Part shown: in pieces, positions 9,329-17,921 of the stretch
How the letters are laid out: each line of letters starts with the position of its first letter
Position numbering within the stretch: position 1 is the stretch's first letter
Origin: Acidisoma cellulosilyticum
GTDB taxonomy: Bacteria > Pseudomonadota > Alphaproteobacteria > Acetobacterales > Acetobacteraceae
DNA length: 64,000 nt
Direction: 5' to 3'
NCBI RefSeq assembly: GCF_020621385.1
Contig: NZ_JAESVA010000002.1
Location: 372,001 to 436,000 of the forward strand
The notes under the pieces: generated by a model
Database searches by the model: none
The model's input: only the letters and a program-made list of their open reading frames with translations
Told to the model about the DNA's origin: nothing
Translations under genes and position numbers: made by a program

Positions 9329-10536
9329 GGTTTTACCGCCCGATATTGAAGCACTGTACGAGCAGGTGCGAAGCCTTGCATCCCGCCCAGCGGTTCCAGC
9401 CGCTCGATCCCGATACGCGTCAGCCGCCCGCCCCAGCGCGCATGCAGACCCAGCACCGCACGCTCAGTCTCCAGCGTTACCGCATTGATGACGAGGCGCC
9501 CGCCGGACTTGAGCGCCGACCAGCAAAGCTCCGTCACGGCGGGATTGGCTGCCCCGCCGCCGATGAAAATGGCGTCCGGCACCGGAAAGCCGTCCAATGC
9601 GTCCGGCGCGTGGCCCTGCCGCAGGATCAGTGCCGGCACACCTAGGTTGACGGCGTTGCGCGTGATGCGTGCCGCGCGATCCGCCCGCGTCTCGATGGCG
9701 ATGGTCCGATTGGCCGGATGGCGCAGCATCCATTCGATGCCGATGGAGCCTGAGCCCGCACCGATATCCCATAGTAATTCGCCGCGCCGGGGGCCGAGGG
9801 CGGCGATGGTCAGCGCACGGACCTCCCGTTTGGTGATCTGGCTGTCCGTCTCAAACCAATCCTCGTCCAGACCAGGGCTGAGTGGCAGAGCGGGACCGCC
9901 CACAACCTCCAGCGCCATCAGGTTCAGCGCCGAGATCGGATCATGAAAACCGCGTGACGCTTTGAAACTGAACGAATCTTCCTGGCTGCCACCGATCTGT
10001 TCCAAGACCCGGATGGTGGTATCGCCAAAGCCCCAGCGCGTCAGCAGGGCGGCGAGCGCGGAGGGTGTGCTGGCATCGGCCGAGAGCGCCAGGATGCGGG
10101 ATTTGGGTTGCAGCAGCGGGCGAATGGCTTCCAGCGGGCGTCCGCAGAAGGAAATCGTCGCGATATCCTGCAAGGCCCAGCCGAGCCGATTGGCCGCCAG
10201 ACTGAACGCAGACGGCGCCGGAATGGTGCGGATTTCACCGACGGGTATTTGCTTGGCGAGCAGCGAGCCCATGCCGAAGCAGAAAGGGTCACCCGAGGCC
10301 AGCACCACTACCCGCCGTCCGCGCCAGGCGGCGATGATCGGCACGGCATCGGTAATCGGGCTCGGCCAAGTATAGGCCTCGGTCTCCCCGATCAGCGAGG
10401 CCGCGAGATTCAGGTGACGCTCCCCGCCAGCCACGATCTCCGCCTGGGTCAGCGCAGCCCGGCCGGCAGCCGTCAGCCCCTCGACACCGTCCTCGCCGAT
10501 GCCGACAATCACCAGCCATGGCACAAGCCTTACCAT
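9325..10536 (-). CDS. cobL: Precorrin-6Y C5,15-methyltransferase (decarboxylating)
   Basis: A 403-residue two-domain enzyme. Residues 1-210 form a CbiE-type methylase domain (VGIGEDG at 11-17, ASGDPFCFGMG at 80-90). Residues 235-400 form a CbiT-type Rossmann methyltransferase with D257-I-G-A-G-S-G. It methylates C5 and C15 and decarboxylates the C12 acetate. The ATG at 10536 makes the first 19 bases overlap the divergent cobK start, so one of the two genes may start slightly inside. Confidence 0.93.
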   Translation of the reverse strand: MVRLVPWLVIVGIGEDGVEGLTAAGRAALTQAEIVAGGERHLNLAASLIGETEAYTWPSPITDAVPIIAAWRGRRVVVLASGDPFCFGMGSLLAKQIPVGEIRTIPAPSAFSLAANRLGWALQDIATISFCGRPLEAIRPLLQPKSRILALSADASTPSALAALLTRWGFGDTTIRVLEQIGGSQEDSFSFKASRGFHDPISALNLMALEVVGGPALPLSPGLDEDWFETDSQITKREVRALTIAALGPRRGELLWDIGAGSGSIGIEWMLRHPANRTIAIETRADRAARITRNAVNLGVPALILRQGHAPDALDGFPVPDAIFIGGGAANPAVTELCWSALKSGGRLVINAVTLETERAVLGLHARWGGRLTRIGIERLEPLGGMQGFAPARTVLQYRAVKP

Positions 10537-11297
10537 TGCGGGTTCTTATCCTGGGCGGCACAACCGAAGCATCCGGTCTCGCCCGGCTGGTGGCGGATCA
10601 GGATTGGATTTCTCCGGTGCTGTCCTTCGCCGGTCGGACCCTGTCGCCGGTTCTGCCACCCATTCCGCATCGCATCGGCGGTTTCGGCGGCGTCGACGGG
10701 CTGGCTGGCTTTCTCCGGGCGGAAAAGGTCGATCTGATGATCGACGCGACGCATCCCTTCGCCAACCGTATCTCCAACAATGCCGCGCAAGCCGCTGAGA
10801 TTGCAGGTCTTCCCCGTCTGATATTGCAGCGCGGCCCTTGGCTGGCTGGCTTGGGCGATGACTGGCGCGTGGTGCCGAGTGTCACCGAAGCCGCCAAGGC
10901 CATTGGCGCGCAACCGAAGCGCGTCTTCCTGACCATCGGCCGGCAGGATCTGCTGCCCTTCCGGGACCTGGCGCCGCAGCACGACTATCTCATCCGCAGC
11001 GTCGATGCGCCGGATATGGCGTTGCTGCCGCCGCGCGTGGAAATCCTCACCGGTCGCGGGCCGTTCGACGCCGAAGCTGAACGAGCGTTGATGACAATCA
11101 AGCAAAGTCAGGTGCTTGTGACGAAGAATTCCGGCGGCGCGGATGGCAAGTTGGCGGCTGCCCGCGCGCTTGGTCTGCCCGTCATCATGGTCGCGCGCCA
11201 GGCCCCGCCGCCGGGCGAGATTGTGGAAACCCCGGCCGAGGCGCTGGCCTGGATCGCCCGTCATGCGGGAAGAGGTCCGACGGAGCGTGGCGCGTAA
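10518..11297 (+). CDS. cobK: Precorrin-6A reductase
   Basis: A 259-residue NADPH-dependent reductase producing precorrin-6B (dihydroprecorrin-6). It has the N-terminal LILGGTTEAS motif and the DATHPFANRISNNA signature of CobK/CbiJ. It is embedded in opposite orientation between cobL and cobJ: its 5' end overlaps cobL by 19 bases and its 3' end overlaps the cobJ tail by 37 bases. An alternative TTG at 10536 would remove the cobL overlap. Confidence 0.92.
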   Translation: MAQALPLRVLILGGTTEASGLARLVADQDWISPVLSFAGRTLSPVLPPIPHRIGGFGGVDGLAGFLRAEKVDLMIDATHPFANRISNNAAQAAEIAGLPRLILQRGPWLAGLGDDWRVVPSVTEAAKAIGAQPKRVFLTIGRQDLLPFRDLAPQHDYLIRSVDAPDMALLPPRVEILTGRGPFDAEAERALMTIKQSQVLVTKNSGGADGKLAAARALGLPVIMVARQAPPPGEIVETPAEALAWIARHAGRGPTERGA

Positions 11298-12034
11298 ATC
11301 CAGTCGGAATGACCATTACCGCGCGCGATGCGCCGCGTCTCGGCCGTGCCGATGATGACCATGGTCCGCATATCCGCGCGTTCCGGCGCGCCAGCGGCTT
11401 CCGTGAGGGTCAGGACCTCGATCCGCTCGTCCGGTCTTGTCACGGCGGAGGCAAAGATCACTGGCGTCTCGCTTGGCAGAATCTCGGTCAACGCCATCAG
11501 CGCCGCGCCCAATTGCCAGGGCCGCACGCGGGAGATGGGATTATAGAGCGCGAGCGCGAAGCCGGCCGAGGCCGCAGCGCGGACGCGATGCAAAACCAGA
11601 TCCCAGGGCTTCAGATTGTCTGAAAGAGAAAGAACAGCAAAATCATGACCTAAGGGCGCGCCGACACGCGCGGCGGCGGCCAGCATGGCCGAGATGCCGG
11701 GCAGAACCTGAATATCCAGCGCCCGCCATTCGGCCGGGCCGCTCTCGACCGCCTCGAACACCGCGCTCGCCATGGCGAAAACGCCAGGGTCACCACCCGA
11801 AACGACGGCGACGCGGCCGCCTGAGGCTGCACAAACCAGGGCGGCCCTGGCGCGGGCAATCTCCTCCCGATTGTCGGACGCATGGCGCGTCAGACCGGGG
11901 CGTTCCGGCACGCGAGCGACATAGGGGAAATAGCCGAAGACATCGGTGCAACGGGCCAGCGCGGCCGAGGCTTCCGGCGTCACCAGCCCAGCGTCGCCAG
12001 GACCGAGGCCGATGACGTAGAGCGCACCCTTCAT
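11261..12034 (-). CDS. cobJ: Precorrin-3B C17-methyltransferase
   Basis: A 257-residue SAM-dependent methyltransferase responsible for ring contraction and C17 methylation. It shows VIGLGPGD near the N-terminus, VAVVSGGDPGVFAMASAVFE, and the LALYNPISRVRPWQL region typical of CobJ/CbiH. It follows cobI on the same strand but is separated from it by 133 bases that contain a paired palindromic repeat. Its 3' end overlaps the convergent cobK by 37 bases. Confidence 0.93.
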   Translation of the reverse strand: MKGALYVIGLGPGDAGLVTPEASAALARCTDVFGYFPYVARVPERPGLTRHASDNREEIARARAALVCAASGGRVAVVSGGDPGVFAMASAVFEAVESGPAEWRALDIQVLPGISAMLAAAARVGAPLGHDFAVLSLSDNLKPWDLVLHRVRAAASAGFALALYNPISRVRPWQLGAALMALTEILPSETPVIFASAVTRPDERIEVLTLTEAAGAPERADMRTMVIIGTAETRRIARGNGHSDWIYAPRSVGPLPA

Positions 12035-12054
12035 CGCTGGCGATGCCTGCTATC

Positions 12055-12153
12055 GTCACCCGCGCACTTGTTGCGCGGGCGCACCCGGTCAGGCGCCCAC
12101 ACAGCGTCCTGCCGCCCATTCGGGTAGATGCGCGCAACGAATGCGCGCAAGAC
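12055..12153. repeat. Palindromic repeat pair R4 between cobI and cobJ
   Basis: Two inverted hairpin units of the family: GTCACCCGCG...GCGCACCC at 12055-12086 and GGGTAGATGCGCG...GCAAGAC at 12122-12153, with a linker containing GGCGCC. It lacks the 12-base terminal repeats of R1 and R2. It lies inside the presumed cob transcript and could form strong RNA hairpins that affect expression of cobJ. Confidence 0.8.
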
Positions 12154-12167
12154 GGGTTTGGTGGCCC

Positions 12168-12896
12168 TCATCGCTGACCCTGACGACCGGGGACGAGGAT
12201 CATCGAGAAATACGGCGCGGCGCCATCCGCGATCTCGGCCAGCGGCAGGATGCGGCTATCGGCCATGGTGCCGCGCTCGACATAGATCGCGCGGTCGGCG
12301 CGGCCCAAAGCCGTCAGCACGCGACGGGTCTTGGCGAGGTTGCGACCAAGCTTCATGATCACGGCAGCATCCGTGCGCGCCAGTGCTGCCATAAGCTGAT
12401 CTTCCGGCATGGTGCCGGGCACCACCGAAAGCACGTCATCGCCATGTGTCATCGGCGCCTGAGCCTGCGCCCAGCAACCGGTCATGCCCAGCACGCCGGG
12501 GACCACCTCCATGGCGAAGCGCTCGCGCAGCCGGTCGAACAGATACATCGACGAGCCGTAGAAGAAGGGGTCGCCCTCACACAGCAGCGCCACGTCCTGC
12601 CCGGCCGCCAAGCGCGCGCCAATGGCCTCGGCAGCCTGATCGTAGCAAGCCGTCATGGCGTCGATATAGCGGGGATCGGTATGGGGAATTTCGACCGTCA
12701 ACGGGTAGTCGAACCGCAACTCCGCCACGCCGTCCCGCAGATAGGTGCTGGCGATGGCACGGGCATGGCCCTGCTTTCCGGCTTTGGCGAAGAAAGCGAT
12801 AACCGGCACCGCGCCCAGAATGCGCGCGGCTTTGACAGTGATGAGGTCCGGGTCACCCGGCCCCATGCCGAGCGTAATCAGGCGACCGGGGGTCAC
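12168..12896 (-). CDS. cobI: Precorrin-2 C20-methyltransferase
   Basis: A 242-residue SAM-dependent methyltransferase methylating precorrin-2 at C20. Markers are LGMGPGDPDLITVKA at the N-terminus, CEGDPFFYGSSMY and VPGVLGMTGCWA. The start is GTG at 12896, overlapping the cobH stop as GTGA. Part of the tightly coupled cobG-cobH-cobI run. Confidence 0.93.
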   Translation of the reverse strand: MTPGRLITLGMGPGDPDLITVKAARILGAVPVIAFFAKAGKQGHARAIASTYLRDGVAELRFDYPLTVEIPHTDPRYIDAMTACYDQAAEAIGARLAAGQDVALLCEGDPFFYGSSMYLFDRLRERFAMEVVPGVLGMTGCWAQAQAPMTHGDDVLSVVPGTMPEDQLMAALARTDAAVIMKLGRNLAKTRRVLTALGRADRAIYVERGTMADSRILPLAEIADGAAPYFSMILVPGRQGQR

Positions 12897-13525
12897 TCGG
12901 CGTCACTCGCCAGCGCATTGACGGCCGAGACCGCCATGGCGCTGCCGCCGCGTCGGCCTTCGACGATCAGATAGGGCAAGCGGCCGTCAGCCCGCAGCGC
13001 GTCCTTGGATTCAGCGGCGCCGACGAAACCCACCGGCAGGCCGATGACGGCAGCCGGCAGCGGCGCCCCGGCATCGAGCAGTTCCAGCAGATGGAACAAG
13101 GCCGTCGGCGCATTGCCGATAGCGACGACCGCGCCCGCCAGCCGGTGGCCCCAGAGGTCGAGTGCTGCGGCCGAGCGGGTATTGCCGATGGCCTTGGCAA
13201 GCCCCGGTGTTTCCGGCGCATCCAGCGTGCAGATCACCTCATTCCCCGCCGGCAACCGCGCGCGGGTAATGCCATGGGCGACCATCTTGGAATCGCATAG
13301 GATCGGCGCACCGGCCAGCAAAGCGGCCCGTCCGGCTTCCGCGAAGCCCACGCCGAACTGGATCGCGTCCGCGATCTCCACCATGCCGCATCCATGGATC
13401 ATGCGGACGGCAATGCGGCTCTCGGCTGGCGAGAAGCGGGAGAGATCGGCCTCGGCCCGGATGATGGCGAAGGAACGCTCATAGATGGCGGCCCCTTCAC
13501 GGATATAGTCGTAACGGTCGGTCAT
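12893..13525 (-). CDS. cobH: Precorrin-8X methylmutase
   Basis: A 210-residue protein that moves the C11 methyl group to C12 to give hydrogenobyrinic acid. It contains the catalytic histidine H44 in RMIHGCGMVE and the downstream PTALFHLLE and GLPVGFVGAAESK motifs of CobH/CbiC. ATGA-type overlap with cobG upstream and a GTGA overlap with cobI downstream. Confidence 0.94.
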   Translation of the reverse strand: MTDRYDYIREGAAIYERSFAIIRAEADLSRFSPAESRIAVRMIHGCGMVEIADAIQFGVGFAEAGRAALLAGAPILCDSKMVAHGITRARLPAGNEVICTLDAPETPGLAKAIGNTRSAAALDLWGHRLAGAVVAIGNAPTALFHLLELLDAGAPLPAAVIGLPVGFVGAAESKDALRADGRLPYLIVEGRRGGSAMAVSAVNALASDAE

Positions 13526-14769
13526 GACGGCAGGCTCTGCCCTAGCGCCGCGATTTGCGCCAGGGTCTGATGACGGATGGAAGGCATATCGCTGGTTCGG
13601 CCGTCGCGAATGAGGTCGAATCTCCCCGCGCGACCGACCAGCGTGATGGGCGCGGCCCCCGGATGGGCGCAGCCTTTCACGCAGCCGGAGAGGTGAATCC
13701 GCGAATCGCCGGCTTGCCGATGACGCGCGAGTTCGGCGGCGGCTGGGTGCGTTTCGACCTCGCCCCGGATACAGGCAGGCGCGCCGGCGCAGGTGGTGAT
13801 CGACAGTCGGCCGTCATCGGGGCCAGTGATGAAGCCAAGCCGTTCCGCCTGACGTAGAAGCGGCGGCGCGTCTTCGGGCGCGACGCCCGCGATGCAGAGG
13901 CTTTTCCAGGGCGTCGGGCGCAGATTGCCGTCGCCCTGGCTTTGCGCGAGACGGGCGAGACCGGCGAAAGCCTCGGCCGTCATCTGGCCGAAGGCGGGCA
14001 TGACAAGGGTGAAGCTCTGCGCGTGATAGCCGGGCTTCGGCGCGGGACCTGTGCGGGTGGTGACACGGGTCGTATGACCCGCCAGAGCCTGCACGCGCTC
14101 CGGGATGTCCTCGGGCGCACAGGCCTCGCCGTTCACCTGCCATAGGCCTTGGACGAAGCGGATGGTGACGTCGAGGCTGATGCCGGTCAGCTGCAGGGCC
14201 CCGCCGCCATCGATGACGATGCCAAATTTGGCGGGGAGATTGTCTGGGCGCCCGAACGGGTAGACCCGCGGGTCAGGCCCGCGGGCGACGGCTGGGGGCG
14301 CGCAAGGCGCCTTTCGCTCGGCATCCGCGCTATCATCCTCCGCAGGATCGTCCCTCGCACTATCGTCATCCGCGGATTTGTTCCGCGGACCTACCCGATC
14401 AAGAGCCACCAGCGCTGCCTTGACCGCTTCCATCACCGCCGCCGTATCCGGCGCCATGGTCGGGTCGGCACCCAGAAGCGGGGAGATGAGACCCAAAAAC
14501 CCCTCGCCCGCCGCGCCGCCGGCTTCTTCGATGGCAGCGGTGAAGGGCGCGATCGTTGTCGGTTTCAGGCCCCTGATCTGGATATTCGCGCGGTTCGTGA
14601 CCTCGATAATGCCATTGCCGAAGCGGATCGCCGCGTCAGCCACCGCGAGCGCGAGACCGGCGGAGATCACGCCCGCCACAGGCCGCACGCGCGCCAGCCA
14701 GCCGTCCCCCGATTCCATCGGCCGGAACAGGCTGGGGCACCAACCACGGATCAGGTCCGCATCGGTCAT
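13522..14769 (-). CDS. cobG: Precorrin-3B synthase (CobG), carrying a translated palindromic repeat
   Basis: A 415-residue oxygen-dependent monooxygenase of the nitrite/sulfite reductase family that converts precorrin-3A to precorrin-3B and defines the aerobic route. Iron-sulfur/siroheme ligands are C327, C333, C363 and C367 (CAGAPAC and CVKGC). The ATG at 14769 overlaps the cobN stop. Residues of about 125-171 come from a repeat insertion and read as low-complexity, Asp-rich sequence followed by ARGPDPRVYPFG; they lie between two ferredoxin-like parts and keep the frame. Apart from the insert it looks intact; whether it stays active is not provable here. Confidence 0.91.
   Translation of the reverse strand: MTDADLIRGWCPSLFRPMESGDGWLARVRPVAGVISAGLALAVADAAIRFGNGIIEVTNRANIQIRGLKPTTIAPFTAAIEEAGGAAGEGFLGLISPLLGADPTMAPDTAAVMEAVKAALVALDRVGPRNKSADDDSARDDPAEDDSADAERKAPCAPPAVARGPDPRVYPFGRPDNLPAKFGIVIDGGGALQLTGISLDVTIRFVQGLWQVNGEACAPEDIPERVQALAGHTTRVTTRTGPAPKPGYHAQSFTLVMPAFGQMTAEAFAGLARLAQSQGDGNLRPTPWKSLCIAGVAPEDAPPLLRQAERLGFITGPDDGRLSITTCAGAPACIRGEVETHPAAAELARHRQAGDSRIHLSGCVKGCAHPGAAPITLVGRAGRFDLIRDGRTSDMPSIRHQTLAQIAALGQSLPS
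14258..14396. repeat. Palindromic repeat pair R6 inside the cobG coding region
   Basis: Two units of the dispersed repeat, 14258-14289 and 14365-14396, here oriented outward: the CTACCC ends face away from each other, opposite to the other pairs. The 75 bases between them contain two imperfect direct copies of GC(G/A)CTATC(A/G)TC. The insertion adds about 46 codons in frame to cobG. Two other copies (R2, R3) can be read as the same peptide, GPRNK(C/S)ADD, in an equivalent frame. Confidence 0.82.
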
Positions 14770-17700
14770 TCGACGGCTTCCGTGGCAAGCACCGAAAGAC
14801 TGTTGCGACGCGGCCGCCATAGATCCTCGGACAAAGCACGGTTGAACTGGCGCTGCATCGCCGCCAGAGCGGCGGGGTTTTCGGCTGCCAGGAACAACGC
14901 GACCGCCTCATCGCCCAGCGTCGCGTCGAACAGCAGATCGAATTGCGCGTCGAAGCGGTCCGGCAGCGTGACCGCGAATCCGGTCAGGCTTTCCGCCGCG
15001 CGGGCGATGTCGGCGGCACCGCGAAAGCCATGCCGCATCTGCCCCGCGATCCAGCGCGGATTGGCCGCCCGCCCGCGCACCACGCGACGGATTTCCTCGG
15101 CGATGGTGCGCAGCTTCGGCGCATCAGGATTGGCGGTGTCGAGATGATACAGCGCGGGCAATGCGCCCAGAGACGCGGCGGCGGCGGCAAAGCCGCCCTC
15201 ATGCGCCGCATAGTCAGGGCTTTCGAGAATATCCGTTTCCGAATGATCCTGGGCATGGACGAAACCATCTGCCGCCGCGATCCGACCGGAAAAATCCTCG
15301 TCGCTACCATCCATGGCAGTCGAACCTGCCGCATAACCCCGCGCGATCTCCACCCGGCTGCCGGACAGATCGACGCCGGACCCGTAACGTCCGTCCTGCG
15401 GCCCGAAGACGCGCGCGCCCAGCGCGCCTGCAAGGGGATTGAGGTCTGCGGGCTCGTCGCGACCTGCGACCGCCCGCACGGCCTGGTCGAACAGAGCGAT
15501 CTGCCCCGCGAAAGCGTCCCGGAACAGGCCGGAAATGCGCAGGGAGACATCGACACGCGGGCGGTCGATCTCGGCCAGCGGCAGAACCTCAAACCCGTTC
15601 ACCCGCCCGGTGCCGCTATCCCATAGCGGCCTCACACCAAGCAGGATCAGGCCGAGGGCGAAATCCTCCCCGCCCGTCCGCATCGTCGCACTGCCCCAAA
15701 GATCGATGACCAGAGCACGCGGCCAATCCCCTTGTTCCTGCCGGTGGCGGGCGAGCAGCGCCCGCGCCGCCTTCTCGGCCAATTGCATGGCCGAGCTTGT
15801 CGGGATCAGGCGCGGATCGAAGGTGACAAGATTGCGCCCAGTCGGCAGCACGTCGGCGCGGCCGCGCGTCGGCGCGCCGGCCGGGCCGGGCGGGATGAAG
15901 CGCCCATCCAGCGCCGCCAGCAACGCGCCCATCTCCGCCACCGCACAGCTATCCAGCTTAGCGGCCAAAATTTCGGGTGCGATATCCGGGCTTGCGGCGA
16001 CCAGCGCCGCGACCAGACCGGCACGCTGCGCCGGTGCCGGGGCTTGGCCGAAGACATGCAGCCCGTCGCGGATCTGCATATCCTTCACGTCGCATAGATA
16101 GGCGTCGAGCTTGGCCAGCGCCGCGTCCTCACCCTCCTCCTCCAGCCGCGCGCCACTTTCGGCAAGCAGGCCAGTGGCACGCGCTTCGGTGAGGATTTCT
16201 ACCTCCAGCGAAGTGGCACGGCGCCGATCCAGCCCGTCGGCGGCGGCGAATTCGTCAATCAGCCTTTCCAACCCTTCGGCACGGCCGGACAGCCCCGCGC
16301 GCTGCAAAGGCGGCGTCAGATGACCGATGGTGACGGCACCCAGGCGCCGCTTGGCGGGCGCGGCTTCACCCGGATTATTGACGATGAAGGGATAGATCAC
16401 CGGCAGACCGCGCGTCAGCCGAACCGGCCAGCAATCGGCCGAGAGCGCTGCGGGCTTGCCCGGCAGCCATTCCAGCGTGCCATGCGTGCCGAGATGGATC
16501 AGCGCGTGAACCTCGGTCCGCAGCCGATCGTAGAAGGCGATGTAATCGGACGAGGGCGGCGCGTCCGGGTCATGATAGCTCGTCTTGCGATCTGCCGAGG
16601 CAGCGCGATCCGGCTGCACCGCAATGCGGATATTGCCAAGGACAAGCACCTCTCGGCGCGCCAGCGCCGCCAGATCGACAGGGGCAAGATCGCCGCCGGT
16701 CTCGTAACCCGCGTCGGACAGCCGGTGCAGAATGACGCTGACGCTGGCGAGACTGTCCAGCCCCACGGCATAGCCGAGTTCATGGCTGGTCGGCCCTGCC
16801 GCCGCCGGATAGTCGGACAGAATCACGGCCAGGCGTCGGTCCGCCGCAGGCGTTTCGGCGAGCGTCACCCAGCCGACAGCACGGTCGGCCGCGAGGGCAA
16901 TGCCATCCTTATCCGGCATCAGACGGGCCTGACCCGTCTCGTCCCGTTCCTTGAAGGAAATCGCCGTCGTCAGCAGGCGGCCGTCAGCCTCCGGCAGCAC
17001 GACCTGCATGGCGAGATCGGCCTGGGACAGGCCACGCGCCGAAGCATCCCAGGCGGACCGGGACGATCCTGCCTGCACGCATTGCAGAATGGGACAATTG
17101 CCCGCTTCAAGCGGCGAAGGCGCGTCACCCAGCCGCGCCGAAAACCCGGTGAGGTTGAGGATGACGGACGGCTTCCAGGCGATCAGCCAGTCACGGACGA
17201 AGGCAGCAGCGTCGGGGTTCTTCAGACTATCCACATAAAGCGCACGAACACCCAATCCACGCTCGGCCAGGGCATCAGCGAGCGCGGAAACCGGCGCGGT
17301 CTCCCCCGCCAATAGATGCGATCGGTAAAACAGGATCACCGCATCGGGTGCGCCTTGCGCTTGCCCAAATAGACCGCAAGCTGGCAGCGCTTGCGCCGTC
17401 GCAGGCACATCCGGCCAAAGCCCGGCGGCATGGGCCACCCCCTGAAAAGCGCGGGCAAGATTGTCGGCGCCGCTCTCCCGCAGGCAGCGGTCGATGGCGA
17501 GGCGCGCTTTGGCATCCATGGTGGAAATAGCGGCCAGCTTCGGATCGTCGCCGCGCCCGTCGCCCGGCAGCACGGCGAGCGGAATACCATTCGCCCGGCA
17601 GGTCGCCGCAATCTCTTCGATGCCGTAGCGCCAATAGTCGATACCGCCGAGCAGGCGGATGACGACGACGTGGGCCTTCGCCACCAGCTGCTCGCACAGA

Positions 17701-17903
17701 AGATCGACCGAGAGCGGATGCAGGAAGCGGGAAATCCGCTCCAGCCTTACGCTTGGGAAATCAGCCGGCAGCGTCGCCGCCGCAGCAGCACTCAGGTCAC
17801 TGTCGGAAAACGATAGAAAAAGGATATCGGCGGGCGTGCCGCCGGGATCGACCGCCTGCTCGCCCTCCTCCAGCCCATGACCTTCCCGAAACAGGATATG
17901 CAT
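14766..17903 (-). CDS. cobN: Cobaltochelatase subunit CobN
   Basis: A 1045-residue large subunit of the ATP-dependent cobalt chelatase that inserts Co into hydrogenobyrinic acid a,c-diamide with CobS and CobT chelatase partners, which are not in this window. The N-terminus (EGHGLEEGEQAVDPG) and the central LIHLGTHGTLEWLPGK motif at about residues 470-485 are diagnostic. It is shorter than the roughly 1250-1275 residues of well-studied CobN proteins, without an obvious frameshift. It lies 18 bases after cobW and overlaps cobG by 4 bases. Confidence 0.93.
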   Translation of the reverse strand: MHILFREGHGLEEGEQAVDPGGTPADILFLSFSDSDLSAAAAATLPADFPSVRLERISRFLHPLSVDLLCEQLVAKAHVVVIRLLGGIDYWRYGIEEIAATCRANGIPLAVLPGDGRGDDPKLAAISTMDAKARLAIDRCLRESGADNLARAFQGVAHAAGLWPDVPATAQALPACGLFGQAQGAPDAVILFYRSHLLAGETAPVSALADALAERGLGVRALYVDSLKNPDAAAFVRDWLIAWKPSVILNLTGFSARLGDAPSPLEAGNCPILQCVQAGSSRSAWDASARGLSQADLAMQVVLPEADGRLLTTAISFKERDETGQARLMPDKDGIALAADRAVGWVTLAETPAADRRLAVILSDYPAAAGPTSHELGYAVGLDSLASVSVILHRLSDAGYETGGDLAPVDLAALARREVLVLGNIRIAVQPDRAASADRKTSYHDPDAPPSSDYIAFYDRLRTEVHALIHLGTHGTLEWLPGKPAALSADCWPVRLTRGLPVIYPFIVNNPGEAAPAKRRLGAVTIGHLTPPLQRAGLSGRAEGLERLIDEFAAADGLDRRRATSLEVEILTEARATGLLAESGARLEEEGEDAALAKLDAYLCDVKDMQIRDGLHVFGQAPAPAQRAGLVAALVAASPDIAPEILAAKLDSCAVAEMGALLAALDGRFIPPGPAGAPTRGRADVLPTGRNLVTFDPRLIPTSSAMQLAEKAARALLARHRQEQGDWPRALVIDLWGSATMRTGGEDFALGLILLGVRPLWDSGTGRVNGFEVLPLAEIDRPRVDVSLRISGLFRDAFAGQIALFDQAVRAVAGRDEPADLNPLAGALGARVFGPQDGRYGSGVDLSGSRVEIARGYAAGSTAMDGSDEDFSGRIAAADGFVHAQDHSETDILESPDYAAHEGGFAAAAASLGALPALYHLDTANPDAPKLRTIAEEIRRVVRGRAANPRWIAGQMRHGFRGAADIARAAESLTGFAVTLPDRFDAQFDLLFDATLGDEAVALFLAAENPAALAAMQRQFNRALSEDLWRPRRNSLSVLATEAVE

Positions 17904-17921
17904 GACGTGCGGCTTGCGCCC

